A stretch of 20,115 nucleotides of DNA, taken from positions 1 to 20,115 of the forward strand of contig CAZIVH010000018.1 of the NCBI GenBank assembly GCA_964542965.1, given 5' to 3'. The notes beneath the pieces were generated by a model. That model made no database searches and had not been told where the DNA came from. It saw only the letters and a list, made by a program, of their open reading frames with translations. The position numbers and the translations under genes are program-made. Positions within the stretch are counted from its first letter, which is position 1. Every line of letters starts with the position of its first letter. Below, piece by piece: positions 6,593-13,917 of the stretch. This stretch comes from CAJBLF01 sp964542965 (GTDB lineage: Bacteria > Patescibacteriota > Gracilibacteria > Absconditabacterales > Absconditicoccaceae).

Positions 6593-8482
6593 ATGTGAAA
6601 GATTATCGGAATAGATCTCGGAACAACGAACTCCTGTGTGTCATACATGCTCGGTGACAAATCAGAAGTCATCGCCAACGCGGAAGGGAAAAGAACAACA
6701 CCTTCTGTCGTATATATCAAGGGAGACGAGTTGCTCGTCGGAGATCTTGCAAAGAGAAAGGCTATTTTAGAGCCAAAAAACGTTATCTACGAGGTGAAGA
6801 GATTCATCGGTAGAAAGTATTCTGAAGTCATCGGAAAAGAAAATCTTCCGTACGAAATCAAAGCAGACAAGGACGGAGGAGTGCTTATCGTGATTGACGG
6901 AAAAGAATACAAACCTGAACAGATTTCTGCGTTCATCCTCAAAAAACAAAAGGAAGACGCTGAGAAATTCCTCGGGACTCCTATCACGCAAGCCGTTATC
7001 ACCGTGCCTGCGTACTTTAACGATTCGCAAAGAAACGCTACCAAAGCTGCCGGAGAAATTGCTGGTCTCAAAGTTGAAAGAATCATCAACGAACCAACCG
7101 CTGCTTCATTGGCCTACGGAGAAGGAAAAAATAAAGATGAAAAAATCGTTGTCTTCGATTTAGGATGAGGAACATTTGATGTGACTATTCTTGAAATCGG
7201 ATCTGAATGAACATTCCAAGTTCTTTCTACGTCTGGAGATACGCATCTCGGAGGTGCAGATTTTGATCAGAAAATCATCAATTATTTAGTTGAATCATTC
7301 AAGAAAAAGGAAGGTATCGACTTGACCAAAAACGCTATGGCGATGCAGAGGATCAAGAACGAAGCGGAATCAGCTAAACACGATCTTTCTCAAACAGAAA
7401 GGACAGATATCTCTATCCCATTCATCATCACCGGTGAAGATGGATTGCCAAGAAACTTAGAAGAGACCTTGACGAGAGCGCAATTTGAGAACATGTGCAG
7501 CGATTTGTTTGACAGATGTAAGGTGCCATGCGTACAAGCGCTAGAAGATTCTAAGCTCAAGAAGAGCGAAATCAACCAAGTAATACTTGTTGGATGATCA
7601 ACCAGAATGCCAGCAGTATTGAAACTTGTCAAAGATATCTTCGGTATCGAGCCAAAAGCTACCGTCAATCCTGATGAAGCGGTTTCGCAAGGAGCAGCTA
7701 TTCAGTGAGGAATTATCCAAGGAGACGTCAAAGATATTTTGTTGCTCGATGTTACGCCATTATCATTGGCTGTCGAAGTGGAAGGAGGATTGGCACATGT
7801 CATGATTCCAAGAAACACCACTATCCCTGCGAAAAAAGAGAATGTGTTCACGACCGCTGCAGACAATCAGACTGCCGTTACTGTTCATGTAACGCAAGGA
7901 GAAAGACAATTTGCGAGAGACAACAAAGATCTCTGAATGTTCAACCTCGAGGGAATACCTATGATGAGAAGAGGACAACCACAGATCGAAGTAACATTCG
8001 ATATCGATGCCAACGGAATCTTGAATGTCACTGCAAAAGAAAAATCTACCGGAAAAGAAATCAGCCACAAGATAGAATGATCTACCAATATCTCTGACGA
8101 AGATATCACCAAAGCAAAAGCCGAGGCAGAAAAATTCGCCGAAGAAGATCGCAAGAGAAGAGAGATCGTCGAATCAAAGAACAGACTTGAAGCGCTTATC
8201 TATCAGATGGAACAAATGCTTTCCGAAAAGAAAGATCAGATCCCTGATGAAGACAAAGAGAAAGTGAACAAACTGATGGCAGACGGAAAAGCAGTCGCTA
8301 GCAAAGAATGAGCGACCAAGGAAGAGATCGATGCAGAGATCGAAAGAATCCAAAAGGAATTCGCAGAACTCTACAACAAATATCAAGCTGCTCCATCACA
8401 GCCAGCTCCAGACGCTGACAATGAAATTGGTAAAGAAGGTAATGGTACGGTTGAAGGAGAAGTCATCGATGCAGATAAGTAA
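6593..8482 (+). CDS. dnaK: Molecular chaperone DnaK (Hsp70)
   Basis: 629 residues, the usual DnaK length, obtained by reading eight TGA codons as Gly. The start is ATG TGA AAG, giving MGKIIGIDLGTTNS, the Hsp70 phosphate-1 motif. DLGGGTFD (189-196) and LVGGSTRMP (about 333-341) are signature motifs whose second glycines are TGA, the best evidence in the window for the code. The substrate-binding domain has VTPLSLAVE and IPRNTTIP, and FDIDANGILNVTAKEK closes the beta-sandwich. The lid is helical and charged and the tail acidic, ending EGEVIDADK. It is an ATP-driven folding chaperone in the cytoplasm. It is transcribed alone from a CIRCE-controlled promoter and ends at its own terminator; grpE, dnaJ and hrcA are not adjacent, unlike many heat-shock operons. 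No Shine-Dalgarno precedes the ATG. Confidence 0.98.
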
Positions 8483-8504
8483 AAATTTAATTACTTACAT
8501 AAAA

Positions 8505-8534
8505 AAACCACTTCATCACGAGGTGGTTTTTTTT
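8505..8534 (+). terminator. Terminator after dnaK
   Basis: AAACCACTTC (8505-8514), loop ATCAC, GAGGTGGTTT (8520-8529), then a T-run. One G-T pair. Confidence 0.88.
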
Positions 8535-8539
8535 AAAAC

Positions 8540-8565
8540 AAAAAAATCCCCTGAAAAACAAGGGA
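8540..8565 (-). terminator. Terminator of the 70-aa minus-strand gene
   Basis: On the minus strand TCCCTTG, loop TTTTT, CAGGGGA, then a T-run. It converges with the dnaK terminator. Confidence 0.75.
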
Positions 8566-8585
8566 ATTGATGTGTTTGCATAAGT

Positions 8586-8798
8586 TTATGCTGCGATGCT
8601 TTCTTTGAAAGAGTCGAGGATTGTTTGTACATCATCCTGTGATTCTTCGATGACTTTTTTCCATCCCGGATGGGTGGTGTTTTGGATGAAATTTCTCATT
8701 CCATACCGGTCATGCTCGCCAGCAATGAAACTTTTGTCTACATGTTTAAGTTTTTCGATAAGGCTTTCTATAGCCTTTTTCCATGGTTGTTCTGTCAT
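8586..8798 (-). CDS. Hypothetical protein, 70 aa
   Basis: A small protein starting MTEQPWKKAIESLIEKL; stop is TAA. It is helical and charged, with a central AGEHDRYGMRNF stretch and a Trp in HPGWKKVIEE. An in-frame ATG at 8870 exists, but that extension would cross probable promoter sequence and looks non-coding. A minus-strand terminator follows the stop, supporting a real gene. I do not recognise the family. It is divergent from the 76-aa gene at 8944. Confidence 0.55.
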   Translation of the reverse strand: MTEQPWKKAIESLIEKLKHVDKSFIAGEHDRYGMRNFIQNTTHPGWKKVIEESQDDVQTILDSFKESIAA

Positions 8799-8879
8799 GT
8801 TTGTGTTGCATTTTATGTTAATATTCCGATTCAGTGGTGCTGTAAATACTGTTTCGCTTACGAAAATCAAGAGATTTTA

Positions 8880-8907
8880 TTGCTTTTTCATAAAAAATAT
8901 GTATAAG
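8880..8907 (+). promoter_or_regulatory. Promoter of the 76-aa gene
   Basis: TTGCTT (8880-8885), 16 bp, TATAAG (8902-8907), about 37 bp before the ATG. Confidence 0.45.
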
Positions 8908-8943
8908 AAGGAAAACAAATACTAATCATAAAAATACCTTATC

Positions 8944-9174
8944 ATGCAAAAACAATGGGAAGCAGCAATCGATGTCGTAAACACAAGCATCAGAAAATTC
9001 GTAAGAATTAAGTTCCAAAGGACCTGGCCCAATCTTGGAAAAGTGAAAGAGCTTTCGGGTGAAGTGGTACAGACATTCTCAGAAGATGCTAGTCCTTCGT
9101 TTATCCTCAAGGCGAGGAATAATCGCCGGATAGAAATCTTCATCGATGAACTGATCTACGCAACACTCCTGTAA
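8944..9174 (+). CDS. Hypothetical protein, 76 aa
   Basis: MQKQWEAAIDVVNTSIRKFV begins a mixed alpha/beta small soluble protein; stop is TAA, followed by a clear terminator. There is no signal peptide and no motif I recognise. No TGA glycines, but it has only two or so glycines, so this says little. A promoter and terminator on either side support a real monocistronic gene. Confidence 0.6.
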   Translation: MQKQWEAAIDVVNTSIRKFVRIKFQRTWPNLGKVKELSGEVVQTFSEDASPSFILKARNNRRIEIFIDELIYATLL

Positions 9175-9199
9175 CATCATTACACACAATGTTTCATAT

Positions 9200-9225
9200 A
9201 AAGCCGGGTAATCTCGGCTTTTTTT
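9200..9225 (+). terminator. Terminator after the 76-aa gene
   Basis: AAAGCCGGG, loop TAAT, CTCGGCTTT, then a T-run (one G-T pair). Confidence 0.88.
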
Positions 9226-9229
9226 GTAT

Positions 9230-9256
9230 AAAAAAACTCCGGTAAACAACCGGAGT
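9230..9256 (-). terminator. Terminator of the KAS III-like gene
   Basis: On the minus strand ACTCCGG, loop TTGTTTA, CCGGAGT (9236-9256), then a T-run. Confidence 0.88.
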
Positions 9257-9275
9257 TCAGAAAAGCTTTTTTAGT

Positions 9276-10349
9276 CTATGGCATTTTGTACGCCATGACA
9301 TTGACATGCAAGCCTGCGCCTACAGAGGCAAAGATAATGATGTCACCACTCTTTACTTCATGGTCAGACAATTCTTTTTTGAAGAGCATATCCAGCAGCG
9401 TAGGTATTGTTGCTACGGAAGAATTTCCTAGCCAGCCGATAGTCATCGGCATGATATCAGCAGGAATATCGTTCCGTTTCTTGTCATAGAGACTGAAAAG
9501 CCTTTGCAGGATCTTCTCATCCATTTTTTCATTGGCCTGATGGATAAGAAGCTTTTTTACGTGTTCCAAAGGAATGTTGGCTTTTTCCAGGCATTCTTTG
9601 ACCAAAGGAGCAACATGATTCAGCGCATATTCGTAGATAGCGCCACCGTCCATTTTCAGGAAGGTTTCCGATCCTTGAAAGTCAGGATTGTACGATGGTC
9701 CCATACGCAGAAGTTGTGCAGCATCTGTCCTTGCGGCATGTGCTATGATACCCACAGGAGAATCTGATTGGGTGCATTCCAGAATGGTAGCTCCTGCACC
9801 ATCAGAATAGATCATACTATCGCGATCGTGCGGATCAGAGACGCGTGAGAGTGTTTCAGAGCCGATGACCATGATGCGTTTTGCACCGTTCTTGATAAGT
9901 GAATCAGCCAAGATCATCCCTTGTAACCAGCCAGGACATCCAAAGAGGATATCGAAAGCTACCGTGAAGGGATTTTGAATTCCTAACATCTGTTTCACTT
10001 TGGCAGCGATACTGGGTACCAATGCCGAACGTGGATTGAAATGCGGTACATCCCCGAAGTTATGGGCTACGATGATGTAGTCCAATGTTTCAGGATCTAC
10101 GGTTGAAGAGAGCAAACAATTCTCAGCTGCTAAATATGCGATATCGGAATTGCACTGGTCGTTCCGTACATAGCGCCGTTCCTTGATGCCGGTGATCTTC
10201 ACCAGTTCGTTGATAATTTCTTGGTTTTCCTTCTGGAATGTTTTGCTGTTTTCATCGAAGAATTGTTTCTGGAGAAAACAATTGTTGGTAATCACCTTTT
10301 CAGGAATATATTTCCCCGTTCCGATGATTTTTGCATTCCTGTTTGTCAT
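9276..10349 (-). CDS. 3-oxoacyl-ACP synthase III-like (FabH-type thiolase-fold) enzyme
   Basis: 357 residues from the ATG at 10349, which has AAAGGA 6 nt upstream. The open frame extends to 10427, but that part overlaps the promoter. The KAS III catalytic triad is present: Cys138 in FDILFGCPGWLQG, His270 in LLIHQANEK and Asn309 in GWLGNSSVA; YSDGAGATIL (181-190) is another family block. FabH enzymes condense acyl-CoA with malonyl-ACP; relatives make quorum signals, olefins or polyketide starters. The GCPGW active-site context differs from the AACSG of classic FabH and recalls a lineage I associate with Bacteroidetes (memory, not a search). No glycine is TGA, and promoter and Shine-Dalgarno are good, so the gene is probably imported. 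No other fatty-acid genes are nearby. Confidence 0.9.
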   Translation of the reverse strand: MTNRNAKIIGTGKYIPEKVITNNCFLQKQFFDENSKTFQKENQEIINELVKITGIKERRYVRNDQCNSDIAYLAAENCLLSSTVDPETLDYIIVAHNFGDVPHFNPRSALVPSIAAKVKQMLGIQNPFTVAFDILFGCPGWLQGMILADSLIKNGAKRIMVIGSETLSRVSDPHDRDSMIYSDGAGATILECTQSDSPVGIIAHAARTDAAQLLRMGPSYNPDFQGSETFLKMDGGAIYEYALNHVAPLVKECLEKANIPLEHVKKLLIHQANEKMDEKILQRLFSLYDKKRNDIPADIMPMTIGWLGNSSVATIPTLLDMLFKKELSDHEVKSGDIIIFASVGAGLHVNVMAYKMP

Positions 10350-10399
10350 GCGATGTCCTTTCTTTTTTATGTTATTATTTATGTTTTTTGGGAAATTTG

Positions 10400-10427
10400 A
10401 AGATATACTTTTACTAAAAAAAGTCAA
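10400..10427 (-). promoter_or_regulatory. Promoter of the KAS III-like gene
   Basis: Minus-strand TTGACT (10422-10427), 16 bp, TATCTT (10400-10405), about 50 bp before the start at 10349. Confidence 0.7.
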
Positions 10428-10501
10428 GTACGGTTTTTTGAATGGTATTTTGTAAGGAAATCCGTATGTTCATAGGCGATTTTTTTATTTTTGCGCTTGC
10501 T

Positions 10502-11647
10502 ATGTATTTCGTACTTACTTGTGCTCCTGGACTAGAATCCGTAGCAAAAAAAGAGATAGAGATCGCAGGATACAAGGTCGTTTCTTCATGATCGTCATTC
10601 GTGCGTTTCGAAGGGGAGATGACAGCGATAGCCAAGATGAATCTTCGATCAAGAGTCGGAAATAAAATTTTTTTGGAATTGAAAAAACAGAAAATCACTG
10701 ATTTTGATGGACTCTTTGACTTGATTTCAACGATCGACCGAAAGATCTACATCCAAAATAATCCAATCATCGTGAGCGCTATGTCGAAGACTTCACAATT
10801 GTCGAGTACGCCGACTATACAAAGCATTGCCAAGAAAGCGATAGTGAAAAAACTTATTCAGGATAATGTTGAACATTGAGGGTTGAAAATTGAACATTCA
10901 GGAAAGCTCTTTGAAGATCAAAATTTGCCACCAGTAGAGATTGTTGTTCATCTCGATAACAATGATTGCTCGATATTGCTCAATACGACAGGAGAGTCTT
11001 TACATAAGAGATGATATAAAAAAGCAACCGGCGAAGCGCCTATCAACGAAGCATTAGCTGCGTGATTGTTGTTGCTTTCTGGACGAAAATTCAGCGAGCC
11101 GCTCTACGATTTTTTCTGCGGAAGCGGAACCATCGTCATCGAAGCTGCGTTATTAGCCAAGAATATCGCACCATGAATGTTCCGTTCATTTGCATTCCAG
11201 GAGTTCAAACGATATGACCAATCACTATTCGACAAAGAATTCGAGACAGCCAAAGAGAAGATTATGACAGCAAAGCAACATACACTCATTGCATCAGACA
11301 TAGATCCTAGGATGGTTTCCATCGCTCAAGAAAACGCAAAGCATGCGGGCGTGGCAGACTATATTACCTTTGAGATCAAAGACGTAAAGGATTATCTAGA
11401 CGGCCCGCCGCTCGACGGTTGCTTAGTCTCCAACCCACCGTATGGACAGAGATTAAATATGTTTGATTTGGAGATTATCTATCATACCATCACCGAGTTG
11501 TTCAGACGTCATCCGAAATTACACGGAGGATTCATCACCTCCTATGAAAAGTTCGATACCGATACGTGATCGTGATCCTGGAAAAAAAATATGTTTATGA
11601 ATGGAGGAGAGAGGTGCTGGTTCTATAAAAAGACTCTTTTAAAATAA
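10502..11647 (+). CDS. RlmL-type 23S rRNA (guanine-N2) methyltransferase
   Basis: 381 residues with seven TGA read as Gly. The start MYFVLTCAPGLESVAKKEI matches the N-terminus of the RlmL/YpsC family. A THUMP-like RNA-binding region follows (about 40-165), then RGYKKATGEAPINEALAAG (170-188), motif I YDFFCGSGT (202-210), an acidic strand ASDIDPR (264-270) and the catalytic SNPPYGQRL (310-318) of N2-guanine methyltransferases. The length equals the RlmL half of the E. coli RlmKL fusion, whose RlmL half makes m2G2445. An in-frame ATG at 10466 with AAGGA upstream would add 12 residues; 10502 fits the family better. A stretch at about 10858-10900 (VEHGGLKIEH) resembles the flanks of the intergenic repeats and may be inserted sequence tolerated between domains. 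Confidence 0.88.
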
Positions 11648-11766
11648 CTAACAGTGAATAATTAACAACTAACAATGTTGGTATTCGTTATACTATAAAC
11701 TATAGTCTATAGGTAAACAAAATCATTCATTCAACATCCAAAATTTAGCATTCAACATTTTAAAGT
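11648..11766. repeat. Intergenic hairpin repeat, copy 2
   Basis: Fills the gap between the RlmL-type gene and rlmN. Core AACAATGTTGGTATTCGTT, then the palindrome ACTATAAACTATAGT, then AT-rich flank AAAATCATTCATTCAACAT. It aligns with copies 1 and 3 in the core and in overall layout. Confidence 0.6.
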
Positions 11767-12867
11767 ATGATCAAAACATCCATTCTCGACGCTGGAAAAC
11801 TCCAGGAATTCGCCAAGGAGCGTAAGCTTCAACCATTCAGGATCAAACAGATCCAACAGGAGATATTCAAAAATCAGAATATCGATTTTTCCGAAATGAC
11901 GACACTATCAAAAGATTTAAGAGAAGATTTGGATCAGCATTTTTCTGTTTGTACGTTGAAAGTCGATAAGGTACTTGAAGATGAAACATCGACCAAAATC
12001 TGATTCCAAACGCACGATGGCTTTATGATAGAAGCAGTCATCCTCTATCATCGACAGGATGAAAAATACCAAAAAGACGACAAAGAAAAATTGAACAGAA
12101 TTACCTTATGTATTTCTTCTCAGGTCGGCTGTCCCGTCAACTGCACCTTCTGCGTCACGGGAAAACTAGGCTTCAAAAGGAATCTTACGCGAGACGAAAT
12201 GATTTCGCAAGTGTTGTATGTAAATAATTACATCAAGAAAAAATTCGGCAAACAAGAAGATGGTTCATTATACTCAGTTCGTAATATCGTCTTCATGGGA
12301 ATGGGTGAGCCATTGTTGAATTACGACAATGTCAAAAAGGCGATTGAGATTATGCTCAGACAAGAAGCAGGATTTTCGCTCTCTCGCAGACATATCACTA
12401 TTTCGACTGCATGAATCATTCCGTGAATCAAGCAACTCGTCAAAGACGAAATACCAGTCAAGTTGGCTATTTCTTTGCACGCTCCGAACCAGGAATTGCG
12501 TGATAGACTGATGCCGATAGCCAAAGCATATCCATTGGATGAACTCAACAAAGCGATCAGCGAATATGTGAATGCTACCGACAACAGGATATTCTATGAA
12601 TATATCATGATCAAGGATGTTACTGACAAACCGGAATTGGCGAAACAGCTCGCAGCTTTCCTCAAGAAAAAATTGGCTCATGTAAATTTGATTCCGTACA
12701 ATACTAACCCTGCTATCGATTATGTCGAAAGCGACAACGCTTCTATCCAGAAGTTCAAGAAAATCCTTGAAGACGAGTGAATTACCGTTACCGTCAGAGA
12801 TAGCTTATGAAGGAAGATGAAAGGCGCTTGCGGCCAATTGGGATACGAGAAATTAAGTAAACAATAA
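11767..12867 (+). CDS. rlmN: 23S rRNA A2503 / tRNA A37 C2-methyltransferase RlmN
   Basis: 366 residues with five TGA read as Gly. This radical SAM methylase has the cluster motif CPVNCTFC (C122, C126, C129) and the methyl-carrying cysteines seven residues before it (C115) and near the C-terminus (C355 in KGACGQLGY), as in E. coli RlmN. FMGMGEPLLNYDNV and the RRHITISTAG block are RlmN signatures; the glycine of STAG is TGA. The N-terminal accessory domain (about 1-75) includes QPFRIKQIQQEIF. It makes m2A2503 in the peptidyl-transferase exit region and m2A37 in some tRNAs. It lies in the same direction as the upstream RlmL-type gene with a hairpin repeat between; a predicted structured RNA begins 38 nt after the stop. 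Confidence 0.97.
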
Positions 12868-12870
12868 TAC

Positions 12871-12898
12871 TTGTTTTTTTTCGTTGCTTTATTATATT
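12871..12898 (+). promoter_or_regulatory. Promoter of the 16S-like small RNA
   Basis: TTGTTT (12871-12876), 16 bp, TATATT (12893-12898), predicting a transcript start near 12905. The first bases are only 4 nt after the rlmN stop. Confidence 0.55.
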
Positions 12899-12904
12899 CA
12901 TGGC

Positions 12905-13066
12905 ATACCCGTATCGGGATATTTATAAGGAGAGCTACCATCACTGGTGGATTAGGGGGTCTATGGCAAAATTCAGTTTTTCTTCCGTGCCAGCACGCCG
13001 CGGTCATACGGAAATAGACCTTGTACACATCGCCCTAATCTGAGAGGTGTTGGCCTCTCCTTTTTC
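12905..13066 (+). ncRNA. Structured small RNA with a 16S rRNA decoding-centre-like core
   Basis: About 160 nt between a promoter and a terminator, with no convincing ORF and higher GC than its surroundings. Nested helices are visible: AAGGAGAG (12927-12934) with CTCTCCTT (13055-13062); hairpin ACCA-TCAC-TGGT; GATTAGGG (12950-12957) with CCCTAATC (13033-13040); GGTCTAT (12958-12964) with ATAGACC (13014-13020); TTCCGT (12983-12988) with ACGGAA (13008-13013). The apical loop GTGCCAGCACGCCGCGGT is the 16S 530 loop with one inserted C, and GGC at 12965-12967 can form the helix-18 pseudoknot with GCC at 12997-12999. Immediately after, CCTTGTACACATCGCCC (13019-13035) matches the 16S segment around 1400 at 16 of 17 positions. 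The 3' end TTGGCCTCTCCTTTT weakly recalls the 16S 3' terminus. I know of no named RNA like this. Confidence 0.75.
13042..13066 (+). terminator. Terminator of the small RNA
   Basis: GAGAGG (13042-13047), loop TGTTGG, CCTCTC (13054-13059), then CTTTTT. Its 3' arm also pairs with 12927-12934, so the two helices exclude each other. Confidence 0.75.
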
Positions 13067-13074
13067 CGTAAAAG

Positions 13075-13200
13075 AAAAAATAATGAATGATGAATAATAA
13101 AAAATGAATAATGTAGGATTTTGCTCTAGTATGGACTATTGTAATGCACAGTAGTTCATAATAAAACAAGTCATACATTATTCATTATTAATTCTCAATT
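13075..13200. repeat. Intergenic hairpin repeat, copy 3
   Basis: Outer inverted repeats (AAAAATGAATAATGTA and TACATTATTCATTATT), core AATAATGTAGGATTTTGCT, and an inner imperfect palindrome ACTATTGTA-ATG-CACAGTAGT. It separates the small RNA from the lipoprotein gene and ends 5 bp before the lipoprotein stop codon. Confidence 0.65.
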
Positions 13201-13204
13201 TATT

Positions 13205-13822
13205 TTATATGGTCCGTTGTCCATGAATAATTCAGATGAGTTGTCGCTGCCCTCCGACATTGTCGAATACGAGATATAGACTTCTCCGATCCATTCATTC
13301 ATATTGAGGATCGATCTGCGGGAAGTGATATTCCACAATCTCTTTTCCGGTGTAGACATCGAAGATGTTGTTGAGAGTGTTCCCTCTTTCGAATTTTTGA
13401 TTATGATAGATTTCAGGCGCGTTTGCAAAGTCTACATCATAGACGAACTTCTCTCGGTAATGTCATATGCCGAGACTGATTGGCTCACCTGATCCGTCGT
13501 ATGATCATCGGGTATATGCGGCGGAGATAGCCAATGCATTATAGACCTGTCCGCTATACAAGACGACATCGTTCGTGACGTTCACATTTTCGTATGGAGT
13601 GAAACGAATACCTTGCGGACCCACGAATGTGGAAAGCGTAAAGAAGTCGTTGTTCTTGATAGCATTGATCACGGCATCTATAGTTCAGCTTAGGTCCAAT
13701 GCTCATGTAGTTGCACCACAAGAAAATCATTCATCGATGGAACAAGTTTCTGGTTGTTTGCCGCAGCCGGTCAAAAGGAGCCCGAATGTGCAAAGGGAAA
13801 TCAGAAGGAAGATTTTTTTCAT
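13205..13822 (-). CDS. Lipoprotein of unknown function
   Basis: 205 residues with seven TGA read as Gly; stop is TAA. MKKIFLLISLCTFGLLLTGC is a lipoprotein signal peptide with lipobox LTGC (Cys20 the lipidation site). The mature part starts with a short Cys-containing linker, then an alpha/beta domain with TIDAVINAIKNNDFFTLSTF, VGPQGIRFTPYENV (about 74-87) and a C-terminal LYLVFDNVGGQRQLIGIIHG. The GIRFTPY and LIGIIH elements recall uncharacterised bacterial lipoproteins, but I cannot name a function. No Shine-Dalgarno. It is in the same direction as the surface-protein operon upstream and separated from it by an inverted-repeat structure. Confidence 0.85.
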
Positions 13823-13846
13823 GAGATAAATTTCTACTATATAAAA

Positions 13847-13908
13847 AGACGGGATAGACGGATCAGATGGAATAGAGAACTATCCCGTCTATATCAATCT
13901 ATTCCATC
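13847..13908. repeat. Interleaved inverted repeats (A-B-A'-B')
   Basis: AGACGGGATAG (13847-13857) pairs with CTATCCCGTCT (13880-13890), and GATGGAATAGA (13866-13876) pairs with TCTATTCCATC (13898-13908). The two perfect 11-bp palindromes are interlocked, and A and B are also near-repeats of each other. It lies between the stop of the surface gene (13918) and the lipoprotein start, and could be a processing site, pseudoknot or terminator; there is no long T-run. Confidence 0.7.
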
Positions 13909-13917
13909 TTATAGTCA

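Noticed and set aside
7705..8097. 130-codon plus-strand ORF inside dnaK in another frame
   Set aside because: It is a shadow of dnaK; its Arg/Cys-rich translation has no family features.
6593..8482. TGA read as tryptophan (table 4)
   Set aside because: It would put Trp into DLGGGTFD and LVGGSTR of DnaK, where glycine is invariant.
8799..8870. N-terminal extension of the 70-aa gene to ATG 8870
   Set aside because: It runs through probable promoter sequence (TTTACA-17-TATTAA on the minus strand) and looks non-coding.
12720..13028. 102-codon minus-strand ORF over the end of rlmN and the small RNA
   Set aside because: It overlaps a solid rlmN C-terminus and a structured RNA; no coding features.
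12905..13066. Small RNA as RNase P RNA, SRP RNA, 6S RNA or tmRNA
   Set aside because: None of their conserved blocks is present; the only recognisable matches are to 16S rRNA segments.
12905..13066. Small RNA as a simple broken 16S gene fragment
   Set aside because: The two 16S segments are ~850 nt apart in 16S but adjacent here, and the enclosing stems are perfect yet differ from 16S, with own promoter and terminator.
13195..13428. Minus-strand frame ending near 13195
   Set aside because: A different frame (13205-13822) gives a complete lipoprotein with signal peptide; this one is its shadow.
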